The notes under the pieces were generated by a model. The model saw nothing but the letters and a program-made list of their open reading frames with translations. It had not been told where the DNA came from and made no database searches. Made by a program: the position numbers and the translations under genes. A DNA stretch of 9,571 nt from Actinomycetota bacterium (lineage in GTDB: Bacteria; Zhuqueibacterota; Zhuqueibacteria; Residuimicrobiales; Krinioviventaceae): positions 1-9,571 of the forward strand of contig JAACEJ010000084.1 in assembly GCA_011682565.1 (NCBI GenBank). Direction: 5' to 3'. Positions 1-5,163 of this stretch are shown here, in pieces (within the stretch, counting starts at the first letter, position 1; each line of letters starts with the position of its first letter).

Positions 1-258
1 GTACGAATCACCCTTTTTCGGACGTACCGTACCGTAATTCCAGTTATACCCCACGGAAAGAAAATCTGTTGTAAAAAAATTAACGCGGAGGCCGGTTTTC
101 CCGCTGATAGTCGAACTTTTTTCAACTCCCCCATAAAGACGCAGGGCAGAAAAATCGACACCAAGTTCCAATTGTCCTTTTCGGCTTTGAGAATACGAAA
201 GCACGAATGTACCGCTCAACAGTAAAACAGCCATGACTAATATTTTGCTCAATTGCAT
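1..258 (-). CDS. Secreted, probable outer-membrane beta-barrel protein (N-terminal part)
   Basis: The frame is open from an ATG at 258 down to the window edge, so only the first 86 residues are visible. The start is supported by a strong Shine-Dalgarno GGAGGA six bases upstream. The protein begins MQLSK, followed by a hydrophobic stretch (about residues 5-20, ILVMAVLLLSGTFVLSY) and a probable signal-peptidase cut near SYSQ-S, which is a typical Sec signal peptide. The mature part has alternating polar/hydrophobic strands rich in aromatics and glycine (for example LELGVDFSALRLYGG, GLRVNFF, FLSVGYNWNYG), as in outer-membrane beta-barrels. The family cannot be named from this fragment; a periplasmic or lipid-interacting protein is less likely. 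It is divergent from the pyr operon, so it is probably an independent transcription unit that shares only the intergenic region. Confidence 0.75.
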   Translation of the reverse strand, partial: MQLSKILVMAVLLLSGTFVLSYSQSRKGQLELGVDFSALRLYGGVEKSSTISGKTGLRVNFFTTDFLSVGYNWNYGTVRPKKGDSY

Positions 259-402
259 GGAGAATCCTCCAACATGCTTCAAAAACGAATTGTAGTGATC
301 TTTTGGAGACTGGACAGAAGGTTCCAGGCGTCAAGCTGAAAGCGGGAGTTTATCTGTCGTTACCACCGGTACAAAAATTGTGCCCTTACCTCAACCCAGA
401 CA

Positions 403-422
403 GAGTCCTTTACTAAAGACTC
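403..422 (-). other. Predicted hairpin near the 5' end of the outer-membrane protein mRNA
   Basis: Read on the minus strand, GAGTCTTT and AAAGGACTC can form an eight-pair stem (one U-G wobble) closed by a four-base loop AGUA. If the candidate promoter at 427-455 is right, transcription starts near 420 and this hairpin is almost at the 5' end of the message. A stabilising 5' stem-loop is known for some outer-membrane protein mRNAs, but that role here is inference. The rest of 259-402 is about 140 bases of untranslated leader in which I see nothing else clear. Confidence 0.3.
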
Positions 423-426
423 ATAA

Positions 427-455
427 ATTCTAAGTATTTTATACTAAAGAAGCAA
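427..455 (-). promoter_or_regulatory. Candidate promoter for the minus-strand outer-membrane protein gene
   Basis: On the minus strand there is a -35-like TTGCTT (455-450), a 17-base spacer and a good -10 TAGAAT (432-427). The expected start is near 420, giving a leader of about 160 bases. The -35 overlaps one arm of the GCAAGC/GCTTGC dyad at 452-471. The match is moderate and untested. Confidence 0.35.
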
Positions 456-467
456 GCCATTTTTAGC

Positions 468-496
468 TTGCAATTATCACTCTTTATTACTAAACT
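468..496 (+). promoter_or_regulatory. Candidate promoter of the pyrR-pyrB-pyrC operon
   Basis: TTGCAA (468-473) is followed by a 17-base spacer and TAAACT (491-496), a sigma-70-like arrangement with four of six matches in each box. The expected start is near 503, just upstream of the PyrR-binding hairpin at 512, which is where an attenuator promoter should lie. The -35 overlaps the other arm of the 452-471 dyad. Confidence 0.4.
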
Positions 497-511
497 TTGG
501 TAATGAATATT

Positions 512-545
512 CCCCTTTAAACCGGCCCGGAGAGGCGGTAAGGGG
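512..545 (+). promoter_or_regulatory. PyrR-binding anti-antiterminator hairpin (UMP-responsive)
   Basis: The RNA folds with a lower stem CCCCUU (512-517)/AAGGGG (540-545), a purine-containing internal bulge on the 5' side (UAA, 518-520), then ACC/GGU (521-523/537-539), a bulged G (524), GCC/GGC (525-527/534-536) and a six-base loop CGGAGA (528-533). This matches the known PyrR recognition element: an asymmetric bulge below a stem capped by a CNGNGA-type hexaloop, with core CCNGNGAGG read here as CCGGAGAGG. The next gene encodes PyrR. By analogy with Bacillus pyr leaders, PyrR bound with UMP stabilises this hairpin, stops the antiterminator forming and so favours termination. The structure was read by eye, not computed. 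Confidence 0.85.
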
Positions 546-570
546 CATCGAGTGTACCTTCTTGCCCCTT
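540..570 (+). promoter_or_regulatory. Antiterminator hairpin of the pyr leader
   Basis: AAGGGGCA (540-547) pairs perfectly with TGCCCCTT (563-570). Its 5' arm reuses the AAGGGG strand of the PyrR-binding hairpin, and its 3' arm covers the upper 5' arm and loop of the terminator. The three structures are therefore mutually exclusive in the order required for attenuation. When PyrR is not bound this hairpin should form and let polymerase continue into pyrR. Confidence 0.75.
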
Positions 571-588
571 TGCAGAAGGTATTTTTTT
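556..588 (+). terminator. Conditional rho-independent terminator (pyr attenuator)
   Basis: ACCTTCTTGC (556-565) pairs with GCAGAAGGT (572-580) with one bulged T, around loop CCCTTT (566-571). It is followed by an A and seven T residues (582-588). It lies about 105 bases before the pyrR start, so only antiterminated transcripts reach the operon. I see no second copy before pyrB or pyrC, where the gaps are too short. Confidence 0.85.
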
Positions 589-693
589 GTGTCATCAAAC
601 TATATAATAAAATACTACGAAATAATCCGGGGAGTGCAGATACTCAATTGATGATTTAATTTTGTTTAATCATCCATTTACGTGGATATGAAT
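589..693 (+). other. Spacer between the attenuator and pyrR, with TATAAT and an inverted repeat
   Basis: This stretch downstream of the terminator contains a perfect TATAAT (603-608) without a convincing -35 at the usual distance. It also holds a perfect seven-base inverted repeat GATGATT (650-656)/AATCATC (668-674) close to the translation start. A strong Shine-Dalgarno is missing. These could be a secondary promoter and a translation-modulating hairpin, or chance in AT-rich DNA. Confidence 0.25.
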
Positions 694-1257
694 ATGAAGA
701 TGAGTTTGAAAATTATTGCAAAGATCATTGATGATGAAGGTTTAAAAAGAACAATCACCCGGCTGGCGCACGAAATCATTGAACGTAATCGCGGCGCCGA
801 CAGGATCGCCGTGGTAGGCGTTCGCACCCGCGGTGCAACGCTGGCCCAAAGGATTGTGAACAAAATTGAAGAAATAGAACAAAAAAAAGTTCCTTTCGGT
901 ATTCTGGATATTACCCTTTATCGGGATGATTTCCGCAAGCGTCTCAAACAACCCATTGTGCAGCGAACGGACATCCCGTTCCACATCGATGGGATAGACG
1001 TCATCCTGGTTGACGATGTTCTTTATACCGGCAGAACGGCACGCGCGGCAATGGACGCCCTCATGGATTTCGGCCGTCCGGCAAGCGTGCAACTCGTTGT
1101 GCTGGTTGACCGAGGCCATCGTGAATTACCCATTCATGCTGATTATGTGGGAAAGAATATTCCGACATCCGTCGGCGAAGAAATTCAGGTCCGCTTGCTC
1201 GAAACGGACAAGGAGGATTGCGTTTTACTTGTCGAAGCCCCAGAGGAGGAGAATTAG
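694..1257 (+). CDS. pyrR: PyrR bifunctional pyr operon regulator / uracil phosphoribosyltransferase
   Basis: PyrR is a cytoplasmic RNA-binding protein that represses pyr operons when UMP is high and can also make UMP from uracil and PRPP. The PRPP-binding loop VILVDDVLYTGRT is intact, as are DITLYRDD, LVDRGHRELPI and GKNIPTS. About 187 residues matches the family length (about 180). Residues remembered as RNA-contacting in Bacillus subtilis (T18, R19, H22, R27, R141, K152) are all present in TRLAHEIIER and DRGHRELPI..GK, but the R146 equivalent is His. The start is uncertain: GTG 682 and ATG 688, 694 and 700 are in frame. 694 is chosen because it has a weak GGA seven bases upstream; no strong ribosome site exists. 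It is the first gene of pyrR-pyrB-pyrC, its stop directly abuts the pyrB ATG, and it is preceded by the matching RNA attenuator, so autoregulation is likely. Confidence 0.93.
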   Translation: MKMSLKIIAKIIDDEGLKRTITRLAHEIIERNRGADRIAVVGVRTRGATLAQRIVNKIEEIEQKKVPFGILDITLYRDDFRKRLKQPIVQRTDIPFHIDGIDVILVDDVLYTGRTARAAMDALMDFGRPASVQLVVLVDRGHRELPIHADYVGKNIPTSVGEEIQVRLLETDKEDCVLLVEAPEEEN

Positions 1258-2190
1258 ATGGCGCTGTCTATTTCGCACTTGCTTGGATTAGAAGGCGTTT
1301 CAAAATCGGACATTCAGACCATTTTAGACACAGCAGAATCATTCAAAGAAATATTAAGCAGGCCCATCCCCAAAGTTCCCACCTTACGGGGAAAAACAAT
1401 CGTTAATTTGTTTTTCGAACCATCCACACGAACAAGAATTTCCTTCGAATTGGCACAAAAGAGATTGTCGGCCGATACTGTGAATTTTTCAACTTCTACC
1501 AGTTCCGTAAAAAAGGGAGAAACCCTTAAAGATACAGTCAGGAACATAGAGGCGATGAAAATTGATATGGTCGTTGTGCGGCACGCTGTTTCCGGTGTGC
1601 CGTTTTTTTTAACGCAATGCATGGATGCCGCCATCATCAACGCCGGGGATGGTATCCACGAGCATCCCACGCAGGCGCTGCTGGATATGATGAGTCTGAA
1701 GGAAAAATTCGGGACACTGGAAGGTTTAAAAGTTGCCATCATCGGTGACATTTCCCACAGTCGTGTGGCTGGTTCAAACATTCGCGGTTTACAAACCATG
1801 GGTGCTCAAGTCTTGCTCTGCGGCCCCAAAACGCTCATCCCCAGAAACGTTGAAGAGTTGGGCACAAGTGTTAATTATAACCTGGATGAAGTTATCGAAT
1901 GGGCGGATGTTTTAAATGTGCTGCGCATTCAACTTGAACGCCAGGAATCCGGTCTGTTTCCTTCAATTCGTGAATACCATGCGGAGTTTGGTGTGACCGT
2001 GAAGCGGCTTGAACGCGCAAATAAAGAAATCACCATAATGCATCCCGGGCCCATCAACCGCGGCATCGAACTGGACAGTGATATTGCCGATGCCGATTTT
2101 TCCATTATTCTCAATCAGGTAACAAATGGTGTTGCCGTAAGAATGGCCGTGCTTTATCTTTTATCAGGATTAGAAGGATCCGTAGATTAA
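1258..2190 (+). CDS. pyrB: Aspartate carbamoyltransferase catalytic subunit
   Basis: It catalyses carbamoyl phosphate + L-aspartate to N-carbamoyl-L-aspartate, the committed step of pyrimidine synthesis. The carbamoyl-phosphate site is at residues 52-60 (FFEPSTRTR). The mobile loop is around 81-92 (TSSVKKGETLKD). AGDGIHEHPTQALLD lies at 129-143, GDISHSRVAGSN at 163-174, the aspartate-site region includes R223 and Q225, and MHPGPINRGIE lies at 261-271. The 310 residues match a standard catalytic chain. The ATG follows the pyrR stop with no gap and has a strong GGAGGAG just upstream within the pyrR end, so the two are translationally coupled. No regulatory subunit gene (pyrI) is in the window, so this is likely not an E. 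coli-type allosteric holoenzyme. Control would come from the PyrR attenuator. It could associate with the adjacent PyrC. Confidence 0.97.
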   Translation: MALSISHLLGLEGVSKSDIQTILDTAESFKEILSRPIPKVPTLRGKTIVNLFFEPSTRTRISFELAQKRLSADTVNFSTSTSSVKKGETLKDTVRNIEAMKIDMVVVRHAVSGVPFFLTQCMDAAIINAGDGIHEHPTQALLDMMSLKEKFGTLEGLKVAIIGDISHSRVAGSNIRGLQTMGAQVLLCGPKTLIPRNVEELGTSVNYNLDEVIEWADVLNVLRIQLERQESGLFPSIREYHAEFGVTVKRLERANKEITIMHPGPINRGIELDSDIADADFSIILNQVTNGVAVRMAVLYLLSGLEGSVD

Positions 2191-2208
2191 AACAGAGGTG
2201 TGAAAAGC

Positions 2209-3501
2209 GTGAAAAAAAGCGATAAAATTTTGCTAAAAGGGGGAGAGATTATCGACCCTGTTGCAAAAAAACATGAAACACTGGATGTTGCCATTATTGA
2301 CGGACGCATAGACAAGCTCGGCGTCATCGATGAAAAAAGTTTTTCAGGCAAGGTCATCGATGTTTCCGGATGCTGGATCGTGCCCGGTCTTATCGACATG
2401 CATGTTCATCTTCGCGAGCCTGGCCGCGAAGATGAAGAAACCGTGCATAGCGGTTGCGCCGCAGCCATGGCCGGCGGTTTCACCGCTGTCTGTACGATGC
2501 CCAACACCAGCCCAGCGTGTGACAATCAAAATGTCGTCCAATTTATAAAAGAACGTGCAAGAGACGAGCTGGTGGATGTTTTCCCCATTGCTGCGGTGAC
2601 GAAAAATCGCGCCGGCAAAGAAATCACTGAAATGGGCGAATTGGTAAAAACCGGTGCTGTTGCTTTTTCGGATGACGGTAGGCCGGTCGTTCATTCGGCG
2701 GTCATGCGTCATGCGCTGGAATACTCCGGCATGTACAACGTTCCAATCATCGATCACTGCGATGATATGGATTTGTTCGAGGGTGGGCATATTAACGAAG
2801 GGAAAATGTCGACCTGGCTTGGCATCCCACCGATTCCCGATGTGGGCGAGGAAATACTCATTGCCCGGGATATTCTTCTGGCCAAATACACCGGCGGCAA
2901 AGTACATATAGCGCATATATCCACCAAAGGCGGCGTTGAACTTGTCCGTCGGGCCAAGGAAGAAAGGATTAATGTAACCTGCGAAGTGACGCCGCACCAT
3001 CTTACTCTCACGGAAGATGCTCTTGTTTCTTACGATACCAATCTCAAAATGAACCCCCCACTGCGAACGGCTGAGGATATTACGGCACTAAAAAAAGGTT
3101 TACAAGACGGAACCATAGATGCTATCGCTTCCGATCATGCACCGCACAGCATTGAAGAAAAAGACGTGGAATTCGATGCTGCGCCGTTCGGCATTATCGG
3201 CCTGGAAACAATGCTCGGAGTGATCAACACAAAGATCGTGATGGACGGTATCATTACACTGGAACAGGCTATAGAAAAAATGTGTCTTTCCCCGAGAAAA
3301 ATCCTCAACCTACCCATACCGGGCATTGCCGAGGGCGAACACGCCAACCTGACCATTTTTGATCCTAAAAAAAGCTGGACGGTTAATCTCCACGCTTTCA
3401 AATCCCTTTCCAGAAATTCTCCTTTTGGCGGCTGGAAATTGAATGGATTTGTCAGATGCGTTGTAAATAAAGGAGTTTATTGGGAAAATTCGTCTAAATA
3501 G
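2209..3501 (+). CDS. pyrC: Dihydroorotase, class I
   Basis: This amidohydrolase cyclises N-carbamoyl-L-aspartate to L-dihydroorotate, the third pyrimidine step. Zinc ligands and catalytic residues are in place, numbered from the GTG at 2209: HVH (H65, H67) in DMHVHLREPG, D156 in FSDDGRP, H183 in IIDHCDD, H236 in VHIAHIST, and D309 in ASDHAPH. The substrate segments NLKMNPPLR and AAPFGIIGLE follow. The spacing fits class I (Aquifex-type, Asp at position 153) enzymes, which do not use a carboxylated lysine. GTG 2209 is preferred over GTG 2200 because AGAGGTG (2194-2200) sits at a sensible distance from it and directly abuts 2200. The product is about 430 residues, normal for the class. The gap to pyrB is 18 bases, so it belongs to the same operon. 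No terminator is obvious just after the stop. Confidence 0.95.
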   Translation: MKKSDKILLKGGEIIDPVAKKHETLDVAIIDGRIDKLGVIDEKSFSGKVIDVSGCWIVPGLIDMHVHLREPGREDEETVHSGCAAAMAGGFTAVCTMPNTSPACDNQNVVQFIKERARDELVDVFPIAAVTKNRAGKEITEMGELVKTGAVAFSDDGRPVVHSAVMRHALEYSGMYNVPIIDHCDDMDLFEGGHINEGKMSTWLGIPPIPDVGEEILIARDILLAKYTGGKVHIAHISTKGGVELVRRAKEERINVTCEVTPHHLTLTEDALVSYDTNLKMNPPLRTAEDITALKKGLQDGTIDAIASDHAPHSIEEKDVEFDAAPFGIIGLETMLGVINTKIVMDGIITLEQAIEKMCLSPRKILNLPIPGIAEGEHANLTIFDPKKSWTVNLHAFKSLSRNSPFGGWKLNGFVRCVVNKGVYWENSSK

Positions 3502-3533
3502 TGTTTGGCCGAAAACGTGTATTCCCCCCCGGA

Positions 3534-3581
3534 TCATTATTTGCTCCGTCAGTCAATAAACTAAAAAAGAACAAATAATGA
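3534..3581. repeat. Perfect 10-base inverted repeat between convergent genes
   Basis: TCATTATTTG (3534-3543) is repeated inverted as CAAATAATGA (3572-3581) with a 28-base spacer. It lies in the 94-base gap between the 3' ends of pyrC and the minus-strand coiled-coil gene. The AT-rich arms, long loop and missing T tract make it a poor rho-independent terminator. It could be a weak bidirectional terminator, a protein-binding site or chance. Confidence 0.5.
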
Positions 3582-3595
3582 AAACATCATTACAA

Positions 3596-4033
3596 CTATT
3601 GCAAAAACTTGAAAATAATAGTAATGATAATAAGAATACTGAAACCAATATTCATAAAAGTAAACATCATCGTAAAGCGCTTGTCTATATCTTCAAAGCG
3701 CTTATCCATGTATTTATAAATATCTTCAAAACGTTTATCAACGGCATCAAAGCGTTTATTCATATAGGTATACATATCTTCAAAGCGTTTGTCAACTGCT
3801 TCAAAGCGTTTGTCAATCATCTCAAAACGTTTGTCAATAGTTTCAAATCCCCGCTTCATAGTTTCGGCAAGGACTCTGATGTCTCCGCGAAACTCAGTTA
3901 TGTTTTGATCAAACGCGCTTTTCTGAACAATATTCTTTGCCAGCAGAACCACATAACGATGAAGTGAATCCTTATTCTTTACCTGCACCGCATCTTCAAG
4001 CTCATGCTCTAAAATTTCGACAATATCATCCAT
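3596..4033 (-). CDS. Small coiled-coil protein with KRF heptad/hendecad repeats and C-terminal membrane anchor
   Basis: No enzyme family is recognised. The ATG at 4033 has a good GAGGG seven bases upstream, giving 145 residues; a longer TTG-started reading from 4084 is less likely. The N-terminal part (about 1-60) is acidic to mixed (MDDIVEILEHELEDAV) and probably helical. The middle carries tandem units built on (D/N)KRF(E/D): FETIDKR, FEMIDKR, FEAVDKR, FEDMYTYMNKR, FDAVDKR, FEDIYKYMDKR, FEDIDKR. Unit lengths are 7, 7, 7, 11, 7, 11, 7, a strong coiled-coil signature. A hydrophobic helix (IGFSILIIITIIF) ends the protein four residues before the stop, suggesting a tail anchor with the coil facing the cytoplasm. 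The plan resembles Borrelia Bdr-like repeat proteins only in general architecture. It is transcribed against the flanking core operons, which suggests an accessory gene; an oligomeric scaffold is a guess. Confidence 0.75.
   Translation of the reverse strand: MDDIVEILEHELEDAVQVKNKDSLHRYVVLLAKNIVQKSAFDQNITEFRGDIRVLAETMKRGFETIDKRFEMIDKRFEAVDKRFEDMYTYMNKRFDAVDKRFEDIYKYMDKRFEDIDKRFTMMFTFMNIGFSILIIITIIFKFLQ
3674..3856. repeat. Coding tandem repeat of about 21 bases (AAAGCGTTT core)
   Basis: The core AAA(G/A)CG(C/T)TT recurs at 3674, 3695, 3728, 3749, 3782, 3803 and 3824, with a degenerate copy at 3845. Spacings are 21, 33, 21, 33, 21, 21 and 21 bases. All are multiples of three and encode the KRF units of the minus-strand coiled-coil gene. 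Conserved codons make this a candidate for repeat-number change by slippage or recombination. It is not a CRISPR array: there are no unique spacers of constant length. Confidence 0.75.
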
Positions 4034-4060
4034 ATCAAATCCCTCAAGTAATTCAACAAA

Positions 4061-4089
4061 AATATAAACTATTTTATTTAACAATGCAA
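4061..4089 (-). promoter_or_regulatory. Candidate promoter of the coiled-coil gene
   Basis: On the minus strand TTGCAT (4089-4084) is followed by 17 bases and TATATT (4066-4061), a good -10. It would give a short leader of about 20 bases containing the GAGGG ribosome site before ATG 4033. The -35 match is only partial. Confidence 0.35.
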
Positions 4090-4149
4090 TAAAAATCAGA
4101 GATAAATTGTCAGTATATATCTCATCATACCGTTAATATTAAAAAAATC

Positions 4150-4176
4150 TTGCATCTTTGAGTAATTTTTTATAAA
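4150..4176 (+). promoter_or_regulatory. Candidate promoter of the ribosomal protein cluster
   Basis: TTGCAT (4150-4155) and TATAAA (4171-4176) are separated by 15 bases, slightly short. They are followed by a GC-rich TTGCGCGGC block where the start site should be. A GC-rich discriminator is typical of stringently controlled ribosomal promoters, so the reading is plausible. It would give a leader of about 30 bases before rplM. Confidence 0.4.
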
Positions 4177-4215
4177 TTGCGCGGCTTTATTTGAACCAAC
4201 GAAGGAGATTTTATT

Positions 4216-4644
4216 TTGAAAACATATTCACCAAAGCTACAGGATATTGACGCGAAATGGTATGTCGTAGATGCGGATGGAATGATTTTGGGGCGCCTGG
4301 CCAGTAGAATTGCACAGGTTCTTCGAGGAAAACACAAACCCATCTGGGCGCCGCATATTGATACCGGTGATTTTGTTGTCGTAATCAATGCCGATAAAAT
4401 TCGCGTAACCGGCAGAAAAGCTGAGCAAAAAAAGTATTATCGTCATTCAGGATATCCGGGTGGATTAAAAGTAACGCCGTATAAACGCATGATGGAAAAT
4501 AAACCGGAATTTATTCTTCATGAAGCAGTTCGTGGAATGATGCCTCATAATCGTCTTGGCAGACAGATGCTGAAAAAGCTAAAAGTCTATACATCCTCGG
4601 ACCATCCTCATACGGCACAAAAACCGGAAGCCTTTCCGTTCTAA
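4216..4644 (+). CDS. rplM: 50S ribosomal protein L13
   Basis: L13 is an early-assembly protein of the large ribosomal subunit that binds 23S rRNA. The 142-residue length is normal. Recognisable family segments are KWYVVDADGMILGRLAS (about 14-30), GDFVVVINADKI, VTGRKAEQKKYYRHSGYPGG and AVRGMMPHNRLGRQML. The start is a TTG, supported by AAGGAG (4202-4207) eight bases upstream and by alignment of MKTYSPK with the usual MKT(F/Y) start. A rare start codon in a highly expressed ribosomal gene is slightly unusual. It is followed after 27 bases by rpsI, the universal partner of rplM. A candidate promoter lies at 4150-4176, and the unrelated coiled-coil gene upstream is divergent. Confidence 0.97.
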   Translation: MKTYSPKLQDIDAKWYVVDADGMILGRLASRIAQVLRGKHKPIWAPHIDTGDFVVVINADKIRVTGRKAEQKKYYRHSGYPGGLKVTPYKRMMENKPEFILHEAVRGMMPHNRLGRQMLKKLKVYTSSDHPHTAQKPEAFPF

Positions 4645-4671
4645 ATTATTTTTCGGATTTAAGGAGAAAGA

Positions 4672-5064
4672 ATGAAGGAAAACAATTATTATGCAACCGG
4701 GCGCAGAAAAAATGCCATCGCTCGTGTTTATTTAGCACCCGGAAATGGTGAAATCAAAGTCAATAACAGGGAATTGCTCGGCCATTTTAAACGCGACACA
4801 TTGAAAATGGTTATCGAACAACCTCTTGTTGTAACGGAATCTTTAGGAAAGTACAATATCACGGCGCATGTAAACGGTGGTGGGTTATCTGGCCAGGCCG
4901 GAGCTTTGTTGCTGGGAATTGCCAGGGCCTTGATGAAAGCGGATGAAGAACTTAAACCGATTTTACGCAAGAACGGCTTTCTGACTCGTGATCCTCGAAT
5001 GGTTGAACGTAAAAAATATGGTCAGCCCGGGGCAAGAAAAAGATTTCAGTTTTCAAAACGTTAA
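4672..5064 (+). CDS. rpsI: 30S ribosomal protein S9
   Basis: S9 is a small-subunit protein whose C-terminal tail reaches the P-site tRNA. The 130 residues match the family. Visible features are YYATGRRKNAIARVYLAPG at the N-terminus, HVNGGGLSGQAGALLLGIARAL in the middle, and the characteristic basic end RKKYGQPGARKRFQFSKR with the terminal KR that contacts tRNA. The ATG has AAGGAG (4661-4666) five bases upstream. It is co-transcribed with rplM, as in nearly all bacteria. The 99 bases to rpsB hold a hairpin, so the two genes may be separate or attenuated units. Confidence 0.97.
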   Translation: MKENNYYATGRRKNAIARVYLAPGNGEIKVNNRELLGHFKRDTLKMVIEQPLVVTESLGKYNITAHVNGGGLSGQAGALLLGIARALMKADEELKPILRKNGFLTRDPRMVERKKYGQPGARKRFQFSKR

Positions 5065-5090
5065 TCAAATTTTATCACACACATCTTTTT

Positions 5091-5148
5091 TTGACTGGGT
5101 GCCCCTGTAAGGGGTTTATATTTTTAAAAGGATGGCGGAAAAACCCTT
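5091..5148 (+). promoter_or_regulatory. Structured rpsB leader: terminator-like hairpin with alternative pairing
   Basis: GCCCCT (5101-5106) and AGGGGT (5110-5115) form a tight hairpin with loop GTA, followed by a T-rich run TTTATATTTTT, like a rho-independent terminator. An alternative fold pairs AAGGGGTTT (5109-5117, one bulged G) with AAACCCTT (5141-5148) just before the start codon, which would break the hairpin and occlude the leader. A TTGACT (5091-5096) could also be a -35, but no -10 fits the usual spacing well. It may be the end of rplM-rpsI, an attenuator, or an S2-binding autoregulatory leader. S2 autoregulation of rpsB is known in E. coli, but this structure was not matched to a known motif. 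Confidence 0.4.
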
Positions 5149-5163
5149 ATTATGGAGAAAGAA

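Noticed and set aside
2200..2208. GTG 2200 as the pyrC start
   Set aside because: The AGAGG motif directly abuts it, too close for initiation. GTG 2209 has suitable spacing.
2344..3000. Minus-strand frame of 218 residues inside pyrC
   Set aside because: It lies wholly within a well-conserved dihydroorotase gene and shows no recognisable motifs or ribosome site; it is an antisense shadow.
3674..3856. Regular short repeats that might suggest a CRISPR array
   Set aside because: Spacings are 21 or 33 bases, multiples of three, with conserved sequence between cores. They are explained by coding repeats in the coiled-coil protein.
3578..3967. Plus-strand reading frame of 129 residues opposite the coiled-coil gene
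   Set aside because: It is the antisense of the repeated KRF codons, giving a low-complexity FKAF pattern. It has no ribosome site, whereas the minus-strand frame has a good one plus coherent coiled-coil and membrane segments.
4034..4084. Longer coiled-coil protein starting at TTG 4084
   Set aside because: ATG 4033 has a GAGGG ribosome site at good spacing, and the candidate promoter at 4061-4089 would start the message after the TTG.
5152..5163. ATG 5152 as the rpsB start
   Set aside because: It lacks a ribosome site, and its own sequence supplies the GGAG for ATG 5164, which aligns with other S2 starts.
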